Source of the DNA: Desertimonas sp963772825
GTDB lineage: Bacteria > Actinomycetota > Acidimicrobiia > Acidimicrobiales > Ilumatobacteraceae
Length of the DNA: 64,000 nt
Assembly (NCBI GenBank): GCA_963772825.1
Contig: CAVYYX010000022.1
Span: 228,260 to 292,259, forward strand
Direction: 5' to 3'
The notes under the pieces are model-generated. The model was given only the letters and a program-made list of their open reading frames with translations, searched no databases and was not told where the DNA came from. Of the stretch, positions 50,891-59,616 are shown one piece after another. The translations under genes were made by a program, and so were the position numbers. How positions within the stretch are numbered: position 1 is the stretch's first letter; each line of letters starts with the position of its first letter.

Positions 50891-53083
50891 ATGACCGACA
50901 CGGTTCGCGATCACCCGGCGCTCGAGCGGCTGCGGCGCCTCGACGAACTCCTCGACCGCGGCCCCGACCCGGCACCGGCATCCGATCTGGGCGGCGAACG
51001 GTCCACATCCCGATCTGGGCGGCCGGAGGTCCGGAAATCGGGTGCCCCGCCGCCCAGATCGACCGCTGCGCCCAAGGCAACGGCCGACGGGATGCCGGCG
51101 ATGCCCTCGATGGGCTATCAGCCGGCGCTCGACGGGCTGCGCGCCCTGTCGGTGATCGCCGTGATCTTCTATCACGCCGGTTTCTCGTGGATGCACGGCG
51201 GGTTCTTCGGCGTCGAGGTCTTCTTCGTGGTGTCCGGCTTCCTCATCACGTCGCTGTTGCTCGACGAACGGGATCGCACCGGCGACACCAAGCTCGGTCA
51301 GTTCTGGCTACGCCGCGGTCGACGCCTGCTGCCGGCTCTGTTCACCGTCCTTGCCGCGGTCGCGGTGTGGTCGATCTTCGCCGCCAACGACGAGCAGCAG
51401 TCGGAGCTGCGGCGCGACCTGCCGTGGGCGATCTTCTACGGCGGCAACTGGGGGCAGATCGTCGGCGGCGTGCCCTACTACAGCGGCGATCCGCCACTCC
51501 TCCGGCACGTCTGGAGCCTGGCCGTCGAGGAACAGTGGTACCTGTTCTGGCCGCTGGCGTTCGTCGCTCTCCGCCGCACCCGCCTGTCCCGCTCCGGCAC
51601 CGCCGCGTTGCTCGTGGCGATCTCGGTGGCCGTGATGGCCTGGACGTACGTCGTCCATGGCAACGGGCCCGCCAACCTCGCGTCGCCGATCGCCGTGCTC
51701 GATGGCGTCGACCGCATCAACTTCATGTACCTGTCGACCGTCACCCGGGCGTCCGGACTCGTCCTCGGTGCGGCTGCGGCGTTCGTGTGGCGACCGTGGC
51801 GATCGCCGGCGGCGGCCCGATCCAGGGGTGGCTGGCTGCTCGATGGCGTCGGCCTGCTCGCCGTGGCGATGCTCGGGTGCATCGCAGCGGTCGCCACGCT
51901 CACCGACGGCTATGTGTACCAATGGCTGCTCGCCCTCGTCACCCTGCTGTCGCTCGTCGCCGTACTCGTCGCCGTGCACCCGGCGGCGACGTGGTACCGG
52001 GCGACTCTGTCGTGGCCTCCGCTCGTCGAGATCGGCAAGCGCAGCTACGGCATCTACCTGTGGCACTGGCCGATCTTCGTGTACGCCGACGCCTACAGCG
52101 GCTCCGTGTCGCGGGTCGTTGCCGCCCTGGCGGTCACCGCGGTGGTCTCGGAGCTGTGCTACCGCTTGATCGAGATACCGGTGCGCCGTGGGGATCTCGG
52201 TCGATGGTGGCGATCGGCAGGCGAGCGGCGCACCGTCCCGCTGATCGTGACGGCCGCGACCGTGTTCGCCATCGCCGGCTTCTACGTGTCGGTCGATCCG
52301 TTCGACCGCGCCGCTGGAGGCGCCGACGTCGCGTTCGGGGCGACGGACGCAGCGGACCAGCCGACGACCACCGTCGCCGGGGCTGGCGCGCCGACGACGG
52401 TGCCCGCATCGGGTCCCCGATCGGTCGTCGTCGTCGGCGACTCGCAAGCCCACGCCCTCGCCATCAACCTTCCCGACGGGATCGGTGAAACGTTGGACGT
52501 CACCGACGGGTCCGTGGAGGGCTGCAGCGTGTACGACGAGGGCACGCTGCAGACTGAACGTGACGGGTACACCCTGTCGTTCGGCAGGTGCGACGGCTGG
52601 CAGGACGAGTGGGCAGACGCCGTCGAGGATGCCGAGGCCGAGGTTGCCCTCGTGGTCCTCGGGGCCTGGGACGTGTTCGACTTCGAGCTCGACGACGGCA
52701 CCGAGCTCGAGTTCGGAACGCCGGAGTGGGACACGTTCGTCAGCGAAGGCTTGCAGTCGGGCATCGATGCGCTCAATTCCACCGGGGCGCGAGTAGCGCT
52801 GCTCGAGGTGCCGTGCATGCGGCCTCAGGACGTCGAGGGTGCCGGCGTGCCGGCACTTCCAGAGCGCGGCGACGACGACCGCGTCGACCATCTCAACGAC
52901 CTGTGGCGCAGCGTGGCGGAAGCCAACCCCGACACCGTCACGTTCGTGTCGGGGCCGACGGAGTGGTGTGACGACGAGGACGTGTCCAACGACGTCGGCT
53001 ACCGCTGGGACGGCGTCCACGTCTACCAGCCCGGCGCCAACCTGATCTTCACGACGATCGCCCCCGCCCTGCTCACGCTCTGA
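50891..53083 (+). CDS. OatA-like acyltransferase with C-terminal SGNH domain
   Basis: Membrane O-acyltransferase (acyltransferase-3, about ten helices, residues ~75-460) fused to an extracytoplasmic SGNH esterase-like domain, as in peptidoglycan or polysaccharide O-acetylases. GLRALSVIAVIFYHAGFSW, GGFFGVEVFFVVSGFLITSLL and WSLAVEEQWYLFWPL mark the first part; VVVVGDSQAHAL (Ser) and WDGVHVYQPGA (Asp/His) the second. From ATG 50891 it has 730 residues, but residues ~31-60 are encoded by a family B repeat. ATG 51092, 51101 or 51110 just after the repeat may be the original start. Confidence 0.88.
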   Translation: MTDTVRDHPALERLRRLDELLDRGPDPAPASDLGGERSTSRSGRPEVRKSGAPPPRSTAAPKATADGMPAMPSMGYQPALDGLRALSVIAVIFYHAGFSWMHGGFFGVEVFFVVSGFLITSLLLDERDRTGDTKLGQFWLRRGRRLLPALFTVLAAVAVWSIFAANDEQQSELRRDLPWAIFYGGNWGQIVGGVPYYSGDPPLLRHVWSLAVEEQWYLFWPLAFVALRRTRLSRSGTAALLVAISVAVMAWTYVVHGNGPANLASPIAVLDGVDRINFMYLSTVTRASGLVLGAAAAFVWRPWRSPAAARSRGGWLLDGVGLLAVAMLGCIAAVATLTDGYVYQWLLALVTLLSLVAVLVAVHPAATWYRATLSWPPLVEIGKRSYGIYLWHWPIFVYADAYSGSVSRVVAALAVTAVVSELCYRLIEIPVRRGDLGRWWRSAGERRTVPLIVTAATVFAIAGFYVSVDPFDRAAGGADVAFGATDAADQPTTTVAGAGAPTTVPASGPRSVVVVGDSQAHALAINLPDGIGETLDVTDGSVEGCSVYDEGTLQTERDGYTLSFGRCDGWQDEWADAVEDAEAEVALVVLGAWDVFDFELDDGTELEFGTPEWDTFVSEGLQSGIDALNSTGARVALLEVPCMRPQDVEGAGVPALPERGDDDRVDHLNDLWRSVAEANPDTVTFVSGPTEWCDDEDVSNDVGYRWDGVHVYQPGANLIFTTIAPALLTL
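50983..51062. repeat. family B palindromic repeat B4, inside the acyltransferase N-terminus
   Basis: GATCTGGGCGGC at 50984 and 51012 (28-base period); the second pairs perfectly with GCCGCCCAGATC at 51049-51060. It is translated in frame as part of the acyltransferase N-terminal tail. Confidence 0.8.
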
Positions 53084-53084
53084 A

Positions 53085-53166
53085 GATTGGAGTGCTTCCT
53101 GCTGATGGAGTGTTTGCTGCGGGGCGTGTCGGCTCGTGGCACTCCAATGCAGCAAACACTCCAATC
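53085..53166. terminator. family C palindrome C2, bidirectional terminator
   Basis: Nested inverted repeats: GATTGGAGTG (53085-53094) with CACTCCAATC (53157-53166), and GGAGTGTTTGCTGC (53107-53120) with GCAGCAAACACTCC (53149-53162). It lies between the convergent acyltransferase and lipoprotein genes. Confidence 0.75.
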
Positions 53167-53182
53167 GAGGGAATGATGCGGG

Positions 53183-53899
53183 CTAGCCGAAGGGGTGCCA
53201 TTCGGTGCCCACCGAGGCGATGCAGCCGCTCACCGCGGCCATGTCCTCCGGGCTCTGCCCGAGCGACTCGGGATCGAGGGACGCCGGGTCGAGCTGCAGT
53301 TCGCCGAGGGTCGTCGTCTCACCCGTCGTGCCGATGGTGACCTCTGCCGGCAGGTTGGCGGCGGCCCGCGGGCTGATCGGTTCGATGCAGGCGGCGATGC
53401 TGTCGCTGCGACGTGCGTCGAGGTCGTCGCCCGGGGGATTGGCCCGGTCGAACCTGCTCGTCAGGTCCCCGAGGTGGCTGCGTGAGCAGCTCGCGCTGAG
53501 CAGGTTGCGATCGACGTCGGGCGACTCGCCGTCGTCCACCCACTCGACCACCAGTCCGGTCCGCAGCTCGATGTCGTAGGCGTAGCGTCCGGCACCACCG
53601 CCCTCGACGAGGCAGACGACGTACGCCTCGTAGGCCGCGGCGAGCTCGTCGGCGGTGACCGTGTCGTCGGCGAGCGCCTCGGCGACCGAGCCGCCGTCCT
53701 CGCCAGGCAGCGTTTCGTCGGGGATCGTGGGATCCATCGGGCGGGGCGCGAACGTCTCGGCGGGTGCCAACGAGGCATCTGGGCCGCCGGCTTCGTCGGC
53801 GCCGTCGTCGCTCCCACCGATGCACGCGGTCAGCAGCCCGCCCACCAGCAGCAGGGTGGTCAGGCGCAGCGTCGAACCGACGGGTGCCAACCTGACCAT
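53183..53899 (-). CDS. predicted lipoprotein, unknown function
   Basis: 238 residues starting MVRLAPVGSTLRLTT with lipobox LLTAC, then an acidic Pro/Asp/Ala-rich linker and a domain with four cysteines (VVCLVEGGG, ASCSRS, AACIEP, SGCIAS). No family recognised. The open frame extends far upstream, but that part is antisense to the acyl-CoA dehydrogenase; ATG 53899 gives a clean signal peptide. Divergent from the dehydrogenase, 81 bases apart. Confidence 0.65.
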   Translation of the reverse strand: MVRLAPVGSTLRLTTLLLVGGLLTACIGGSDDGADEAGGPDASLAPAETFAPRPMDPTIPDETLPGEDGGSVAEALADDTVTADELAAAYEAYVVCLVEGGGAGRYAYDIELRTGLVVEWVDDGESPDVDRNLLSASCSRSHLGDLTSRFDRANPPGDDLDARRSDSIAACIEPISPRAAANLPAEVTIGTTGETTTLGELQLDPASLDPESLGQSPEDMAAVSGCIASVGTEWHPFG

Positions 53900-53945
53900 T
53901 CCGTCATCGTGGCACCGTTCGGATGAGTCGGTCGGTTGCCCGGGG

Positions 53946-53974
53946 TAGACAGATATGTTACCCGCTGGTAACTT
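53946..53974 (+). promoter_or_regulatory. promoter with overlapping palindromic operator for the acyl-CoA dehydrogenase
   Basis: TAGACA (53946-53951), exactly 17 bases, TAACTT (53969-53974), then 6 bases to ATG 53981. GTTACC at 53957-53962 and GGTAAC at 53967-53972 form an inverted repeat with a 4-base centre in the spacer and -10 box, the layout of a TetR-type repressor site. The regulator is not identified. Confidence 0.55.
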
Positions 53975-53980
53975 AGGGAG

Positions 53981-55195
53981 ATGCCTGAGTTCTCTGCATC
54001 GCTCAACGAAGACCAGTTGCAGATCCAGAAGTGGGTCCACGACTTCGCCGAGACCGTCGTCCGGCCCGCCGGTAGCGAGTGGGACGAGCGCGAGGAGTTC
54101 CCGTACCCGATCGTGGAAGAGGCCGCCAAGGTCGGCCTCTACGGCACGGACTTCATGGCCAACGCGCTGTTCGATCCGACCGGTCTCACGCTCCCGGTCG
54201 CCGTCGAGGAGTTGTTCTGGGGCGACGCCGGGATCGGCATGGCGATCATGGGCTCCGGCCTCGCCGCCGCCGGGATCGCCGGCAACGGCACGCAGGAGCA
54301 GATCGGCGAATGGGTGCCACAGTGCTACGGCACGCCGGACAAGATCGCCCTCGGCGCCTTCTGCGTGAGCGAGCCCGACGCCGGCTCCGACGTGTCCAGC
54401 CTTCGTACTCGGGCGGTGTACCACGAGTCCACGGATGAGTGGGTGCTCAACGGCACGAAGGCGTGGATCACCAACGGCGGCATCGCCGACGTCCACGTCG
54501 TCGTCGCCGCCGTCGACCCGGCGCTCAAGGGCCGCGGCCAGGCGAGCTTCGTCGTCGGCCCGGACACACCGGGTTTGAGTCAGGGGCAGAAGTACAAGAA
54601 GCACGGCATCCGTGCATCGCACACCGCCGAGGTCGTGCTCGACGACGTGCGCATCCCCGGCCGCCAGTTGCTCGGCGGCAAGGACAAACTCGACGAAAAG
54701 CTCGCCCGCGCCCGCGAGAAGGGCCGCTCCGGCGCCAAGCAACCGGCGATGGCGACGTTCGAGGCGACCCGCCCGACCGTCGGCGCCCAGGCCATCGGCA
54801 TCGCCCGCGCCGCCTACGAGTACTCGCTGGAGTACGCCAAGGAGCGCAAGGCGTTCGGCCGCCCGATCATCATGAACCAGGCGATCGCCTTCAAGCTCGC
54901 CAACATGATCACCGAGATCGACGCCGCACGTCTGCTCATCTGGAGGGCCGCCTGGCTCGCCCACAACGGCGGTTACACGAACGCCGAGGGCTCGATGAGC
55001 AAGTACAAGGCGAGTGAAGTGTCCGTGTGGGTCACCAACGAGGCGATCCAGATCCTCGGCGGCTACGGCTACACCCGTGAGTATCCCGTCGAGCGCTGGC
55101 ACCGCGACGCCAAGATCCACACGATCTTCGAAGGCACCAGCGAGATCCAGCAGCTCGTCATCGCCAGGGCGATATCAGGCCTGCGTATCGAGTAG
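53981..55195 (+). CDS. acyl-CoA dehydrogenase
   Basis: FAD enzyme oxidising acyl-CoA in fatty acid or related degradation. FCVSEPDAGSDVSSL and WITNGGIADVHVVVA form the FAD/substrate region; KAFGRPIIMNQAIAFKLANM and the C-terminal IQILGGYGYTREYPVERWHRD-type motif with FEGTSEIQQLVIARAI follow. Glu in FEGTSEIQ region is near the active site. 404 residues, standard. Likely leaderless and repressor-controlled (see promoter). Confidence 0.92.
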   Translation: MPEFSASLNEDQLQIQKWVHDFAETVVRPAGSEWDEREEFPYPIVEEAAKVGLYGTDFMANALFDPTGLTLPVAVEELFWGDAGIGMAIMGSGLAAAGIAGNGTQEQIGEWVPQCYGTPDKIALGAFCVSEPDAGSDVSSLRTRAVYHESTDEWVLNGTKAWITNGGIADVHVVVAAVDPALKGRGQASFVVGPDTPGLSQGQKYKKHGIRASHTAEVVLDDVRIPGRQLLGGKDKLDEKLARAREKGRSGAKQPAMATFEATRPTVGAQAIGIARAAYEYSLEYAKERKAFGRPIIMNQAIAFKLANMITEIDAARLLIWRAAWLAHNGGYTNAEGSMSKYKASEVSVWVTNEAIQILGGYGYTREYPVERWHRDAKIHTIFEGTSEIQQLVIARAISGLRIE

Positions 55196-55596
55196 ATGCC
55201 TGAGGGCGTGCGCACGCGAGGCAGGACGTCGCGGCGAACGAGCCGGCCCCGGAGTTGGCCTGTAGCGCGGCCACACGTACAGCTCGATCCGGTCACTCGC
55301 GTTCCGAGAGCAGGCGGTTGCCGGCCCCCGCGTCGCCGAAGCCGGTGAACGGTGGAAGAACCGGGCTCGCAAGTGGCCCGGACGCAGGAAATCGGAGCGG
55401 GTGGGCAAGGGGCCGAGCTGGGCACTTATCGGGCAAGAGCCGCATGAAACGCGATTCGAGGATGGGCGCTGTCTCGCTCGACAACGCCTCAGGCGTCCAG
55501 CGCCCGGACGAGCGAGCGCCGGAGATGATGCGGACCAGCCTCCAGACGCATTCGCATTGCCACCGGTCAGCCGCCCGCGATCGGGGTACTGCTGAA
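55196..55596. other. 401-base stretch without recognisable gene
   Basis: Several short open frames exist on both strands but none has a recognisable motif or start signal. No tRNA, IS end or repeat of families A-E was seen. It marks the border between the housekeeping part and the accessory stretch to the right. Confidence 0.5.
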
Positions 55597-56070
55597 TTAT
55601 GCGATCAGCGCTGCGTACCGCTGGAGGTAGAGCGGCCAGCCGCCGTCGCCGTCGACGCCTTCACGGACGCCTTGCCAGCCGAGGCCGTGTCGGTCGAGGT
55701 GGCGGTGCTCGAGTTCGACTCGTGTGCGGGTCGGGCCATCGGCGGTGAAGCGAACTTCCACCTCACTGGTGTTTTCCGGGTCGTGTTCCAGTTGCCAGGT
55801 GGGTCCGATGTCCCAGCTGAACACGACCCGGGAGGGCGGCTCGAAGGCAAGGATGCGGGCCCAGCGGCACTCGGAGCCGTCCTCGGCTCGGTCGACGATG
55901 TGGCCACCGACGTTCTGCTCGAACACCGTCTCGGTGATCGGGACCCCGAGCAGGTTGTGCTCGGGTGGCTTGAAGTCGCCGAATCGGGCGGTGAAAACAC
56001 GGAACGCTTCGTCGATCGGGGCGTTGACGATGATGTCCTTGGAGACGGTTGCGGTATCGGTGGGAGTCAT
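55597..56070 (-). CDS. SRPBCC/AHSA1 domain protein
   Basis: 157-residue START-like fold. DIIVNAPIDEAFRVFTARFGDF is the first strand-helix; RILAFEPPSRVVFSWDIGP and VRFTADGPTRTRVELEHRHLDRHG follow, typical of AHSA1 proteins. Its start overlaps the stop of the ArsR gene by four bases. ArsR-AHSA1 pairs are widespread; ligand and role are unknown. Confidence 0.85.
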   Translation of the reverse strand: MTPTDTATVSKDIIVNAPIDEAFRVFTARFGDFKPPEHNLLGVPITETVFEQNVGGHIVDRAEDGSECRWARILAFEPPSRVVFSWDIGPTWQLEHDPENTSEVEVRFTADGPTRTRVELEHRHLDRHGLGWQGVREGVDGDGGWPLYLQRYAALIA

Positions 56071-56393
56071 GGCTGATCCTTTGTCGACTGCTCAACGGCG
56101 GCTTCGTAGTTGGCCAGGGTTCGGTTCCAGAACGTGTCGAGTTGGTCGCGGAGCGCGCTGACGGCGAGCGGGTCCAGCCGGTAGACGTGGCGACGCCCGA
56201 CCACCTCCTCGCTCACCAGCCCGGTCTCCTTGAGCACCTTGAGGTGCTGCGACACGGCTGGCCGGCTAACTGGCAGGCGTGCCGCGATGTCGATGACCGC
56301 CAGCGGCTGGACGGCGAGGTATTCGACGATCGCTCGTCGCGTTGGGTCGCCCAGGACGTTCCAGACGTCGCTCCTTGACGCGTAAGTGGTCAC
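56067..56393 (-). CDS. ArsR-family HTH repressor
   Basis: 108 residues with a winged helix: LGDPTRRAIVEYLAV, DIAARLPVSRPAVSQHLKVLKETGLVSEE and RRHVYRLD. No metal-binding cysteines. It heads a two-gene operon with the AHSA1 protein, and probably represses itself via the palindrome at its start. GTG 56393. Confidence 0.88.
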   Translation of the reverse strand: MTTYASRSDVWNVLGDPTRRAIVEYLAVQPLAVIDIAARLPVSRPAVSQHLKVLKETGLVSEEVVGRRHVYRLDPLAVSALRDQLDTFWNRTLANYEAAVEQSTKDQP

Positions 56394-56407
56394 TAACTCG
56401 TAAGTTA
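56394..56407 (-). promoter_or_regulatory. operator/-10 region of the ArsR-AHSA1 operon
   Basis: TAACT-CGTA-AGTTA is a perfect inverted repeat immediately before the GTG. On the minus strand it contains TAACTT, 8 bases before the start, so operator and -10 box coincide. Likely autoregulation site. Confidence 0.5.
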
Positions 56408-56646
56408 CCGCTTACCGGAAGTTCCGTCAAGCGACGGTGTCTAGTTGTCGAGGTGCCGTCGGTACCGACGGCGCCGACGCCGGGGTCGACATGATGCTCG
56501 TCGACGGCGGCGGCGTGAAGCGCAAGCCGCTCCTGCTAGGGGTCCGAGTCGAAACTTCGAAGAACCTCTTCGAAGAATGCCCGAGCACTCCGGCAATCAC
56601 CTCCAGCCAGTGCATCGCACCCCGGTTGCCGGTGTTCGCTCGTGGG

Positions 56647-57319
56647 TCAGTCACCGGTACCGATCGCCACAGCGAGCCCGGCTCGTTTCCATTCCGGGAA
56701 CCCGTCCTCGAGCCGGGTGGCGCGGTAGCCACGTCGGCGCAACTGTCGGACGGCGTCGTCGGCGTAGACGCAGTACGGCCCTCGGCAGTAGGCGACGACG
56801 TCGACGTCGTTGGGAAGTGAACGCAGTCGGCGGCGCAACTCGGTCATCGGGATCGACCGTGCTCCTGCGATGTGACCGGCTCGGAACTCGGGCTCCGGGC
56901 GAACGTCGAGGACGACGAGGTCCCCGACGCGTAGTCGCGCTGCCAGCTCCGTTGCGGCTGACGACGTCGAGTGCGGATCGGTCGCCGAGGTAGGCGGTGG
57001 CGAGTCGTTCGATGCCGGCGACGTGCTCGGCGGCGACTTTGCGCATCGCTGACCACAACTCGACGACCTGGTCGCTGGCCAGGTCGTAGTAGATGCGTGT
57101 GCCGTCGCGTCGGGTGCGAACCAGCCCTGCGCGGGCGAGGGCGCGCAGGTGGTGGGATGTGTTGGCGACGCTCTGGCCGAGCTCGGCCGCCATCTCCTCG
57201 ACCGAGCGCTCACCTTGAGCGAGGACGTCGATGATTTCGGCACGTCGACCGCTTGCCAGCGCCTTGGCCGCTTCGGCGAATGCGTCGAACAGGGCATCCT
57301 TGGCAGCTCGATCGCCCAT
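56647..57319 (-). CDS. ArsR-type regulator fused to a rhodanese domain; frame break
   Basis: N-terminal winged helix (SGRRAEIIDVLAQGERSVEEMAAELG, TSHHLRALARAGLV, GTRIYYDLA, residues ~20-95). It continues into a rhodanese domain with VVLDVRPEPEFRAGHIAGA and the catalytic loop VVAYCRGPYCVYAD (Cys in CRGPYC). Fusions of this kind occur in sulfur-responsive regulators. The frame shifts near 56950-56957 (VVSR to ELAARLRVGDL), one extra base. ATG 57319 preferred; ATG 57349 possible. Divergent from the methyltransferase gene. Confidence 0.82.
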
Positions 57320-57350
57320 TCCGGCCATCTTGCCGCACGCTACGGACATC

Positions 57351-57378
57351 TGTCAAATATTCAAACGAACTCTTGACA
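57351..57378. promoter_or_regulatory. divergent operator/promoter region of ArsR-rhodanese and methyltransferase genes
   Basis: TGTCAA (57351-57356) and TTGACA (57373-57378) form an inverted repeat with a 16-base AT-rich centre; TTGACA is also a consensus -35 box for the plus strand. Located between the two divergent genes, as expected for an ArsR operator. Confidence 0.45.
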
Positions 57379-57437
57379 ATACCCAGCGGCGGCGCGACTG
57401 TTCAGAGGCTGATTTGAAGAAGAGTGAGGGGATGACG

Positions 57438-58217
57438 ATGAGTACACGGACGGCTCCGATCGTTGACGTCGGTGAGTTGGAAGTGAAGGTGCAGGAGATG
57501 TACCGGGAGGTGGCGGAGCATCCCGAAGGCTCGTTCCATTTCGAGTTGGGACGCGGCCTCGCCGAACGGCTCGGCTACCCGGCGATGATCCTCGATGAGA
57601 TTCCCGCACCCGCTGTCGAGTCGTTTGCCGGGGTCGGCTACTTCTTCGACCTCGCCCAACTCGTCACCGGCGAGTCCGTCGTCGACCTCGGCTCAGGGTC
57701 GGGGATGGACGTCTTCTTCGCAGCGATGGAGGTCGGCCAGTCGGGGCACGTGACCGGGATCGACATGACACCGGCCCAGCTGGCCAAGGCCGATGCGCTT
57801 CGCGTGGCCTTCGGGTTCGGGCAGGTGACGTTCATCGACGGCCACATCGACGCCGTGCCACTGCCCGATGCCAGCGTCGACGTCGTGATCTCCAACGGCG
57901 TCATCAACCTCGCCGCCGACAAGCAACTGGTGTTCGCCGAGGCGGCCCGCGTGCTGCGGCCCGGCGGTCGCCTGGCGATCGCCGACATCGTCACCGAGGT
58001 CGCCCTGCCGGAACAGGTCGTGGCCAACACCGACCTGTGGGCATCGTGCATCGGCGGCGCCGCCCATCAGGACACCTATCAGCGGGCGATCGAAACGGCC
58101 GGGTTCACGATCGCCGAGATCAAACGCAACCCGTATCAGTTCATCTCCGACCAGGCCCGCGGCGCCAGCAGCAGCTATGGCGTCAAGAGCGTCTCGGTTC
58201 TCGCCCACAAGCAGTGA
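57438..58217 (+). CDS. class I SAM methyltransferase, ArsM/UbiE-like
   Basis: SAM motif VVDLGSGSGMDVFFAAM, VTGIDMTPAQLAKA, DGHIDAVPLPDASVDVVISNGVINL and AARVLRPGGRLAIADIV resemble the arsenite methyltransferase/Cox-type branch; WASCIGGA retains one of the conserved cysteines, while an N-terminal cysteine is missing. Function therefore not certain. ATG 57438 is preferred because GAGGGG is six bases before it; ATG 57432 is too close. 259 residues. Adjacent sulfur genes suggest a thiol or metalloid role (inference). Confidence 0.75.
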   Translation: MSTRTAPIVDVGELEVKVQEMYREVAEHPEGSFHFELGRGLAERLGYPAMILDEIPAPAVESFAGVGYFFDLAQLVTGESVVDLGSGSGMDVFFAAMEVGQSGHVTGIDMTPAQLAKADALRVAFGFGQVTFIDGHIDAVPLPDASVDVVISNGVINLAADKQLVFAEAARVLRPGGRLAIADIVTEVALPEQVVANTDLWASCIGGAAHQDTYQRAIETAGFTIAEIKRNPYQFISDQARGASSSYGVKSVSVLAHKQ

Positions 58218-58262
58218 CAGGCGCGACGGCGCGAGGCCCAAGTCTCGGACTCAGGCGATCAG

Positions 58263-59599
58263 ATGGTGACCGTGGACGTGCACTCCGTCGTCGATGAGGG
58301 TCTCGGACACTCGTCCCATCTCGTCTCGCTCGGAGACGGCACGGCGTTGGTGATTGACCCCGCCCGGTTTCCCACCGCCCAGCGGCAGCTGGCCGCGCAG
58401 CGGGGATGGCGGATCGCCTGGACAGCCGACACCCATTCCCACGCCGACTACATCTCCGGCAGCCCGGAACTGGCCGCCGACGGCGCCGTCTTCCTCGCCT
58501 CGGCGGCGACCGGCCTCGAGATCGCCCACCGCAGGGTGCATCCGCGTGAGGAGATCGAGCTCGCCGACGGCGTGGTCCTGCGGGCGATCGCCACTCCGGG
58601 TCACACCCCCGATCACCTCGCCTTTCTCATCGTCGAGGACGGCCACCCGGCGGCGTTGTTCTCGGGTGGGTCGCTGATGGTCGGTACCGTCGGCCGCACC
58701 GATCTGCTCGGCCCCGGACCACGCGACGATCTCGCCCGCCAACTGTTCCACGCGTTGCGCAACGAGATCCTGACCCTGCCCGACGAGCTGCCGGTGTATC
58801 CGACGCACGGTGCCGGATCGTTCTGCTCTGCCCCGACCAGCTCGTCGCGGACGACGACGATCGGGCAAGAACGCGGCGACGAACCCGCTGCTGCAAACCG
58901 ACGACGAGGACGAGTTCGTCGAATCGCTCGCCGCCGGGCTGGGCACGTTCCCGTCGTACTTCGCCGAGCTGCCCGAACGGAACCGGCGCGGGCCGCACCT
59001 CTACCGGGAGCTGCCGGCGTTGGCTCGTCTGGACCTCGACACCGTCGGCCGACACCTCGCCGACGGGCGCGGTGCTCATCGACGCCCGTCCGATCACGGC
59101 GTTCGCCGTCGAGCACCCGGCCGGGGCGATCTCGATCGCGGCGCGCCCGGTCTTTGCCAGCTGGCTGGGCTGGCTCGTCGACCTCGAACGGCCGGTGATC
59201 CTGATGCTCGATGACGACACCGACCGTGCCGATCTTGTGCGTCAATGCCTGCGGATCGGCCACGACGCCATCGTCGGCGAAGTGGCCGGTGGCATCGACA
59301 CGTGGCGGGCCGCCGGGCTGCCGACATCGTCGATCTCGCTGGTCGCCCCCGACGATGTCCACGGCACGGTGATCGACGTCCGTCAACGCTCCGAATGGGA
59401 CGCCGGGCACCTCCCCGACGCCGTGCACATCGAGCTCGGCACGCTCGCCGACACCGACGTCCCCGCCGGGCCGATCACGGTGATGTGCGGCCACGGCGAG
59501 CGAGCGATGAGCGGCGCCAGTCTGCTCGAGGCCCGCGGCCATCACGATCTCGCCGTGCTCATTGGAGGGCCCGACGACTGGAGCAGCACCACCGGCTGA
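58263..59599 (+). CDS. persulfide dioxygenase-like MBL-fold protein with two rhodanese domains; two frame breaks
   Basis: Metallo-beta-lactamase domain (residues ~1-240) with TADTHSHADYISGS and ATPGHTPDH (iron ligands of ETHE1/PDO type) followed by YPTHGAGSFCS. Two rhodanese repeats follow; the first (AVLIDARP) lacks the catalytic Cys, the second has VMCGHGERAMSGASLL with Cys. Frame shifts at the GGG runs 58863-58865 and 59065-59067; reading GG gives TTTIGKNAATNPLL and GAVLIDARPI, so both look like single-base errors. CstB/PDO-rhodanese fusions oxidise persulfides to sulfite and thiosulfate. Confidence 0.82.
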
Positions 59600-59616
59600 C
59601 CCCTCGTCGTCGCCTG

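Noticed and set aside
53900..55120. Minus-strand open frame extending the lipoprotein upstream over the acyl-CoA dehydrogenase
   Set aside because: The extension is antisense to a strongly conserved gene; a signal peptide with lipobox starts at 53899.
56408..56646. Short open frames between the two ArsR genes, including VDMMLVDGGGVKRK
   Set aside because: No start signal, no motif and no continuation; TTCGAAGAA occurs twice there but looks incidental. Probably non-coding remnant.
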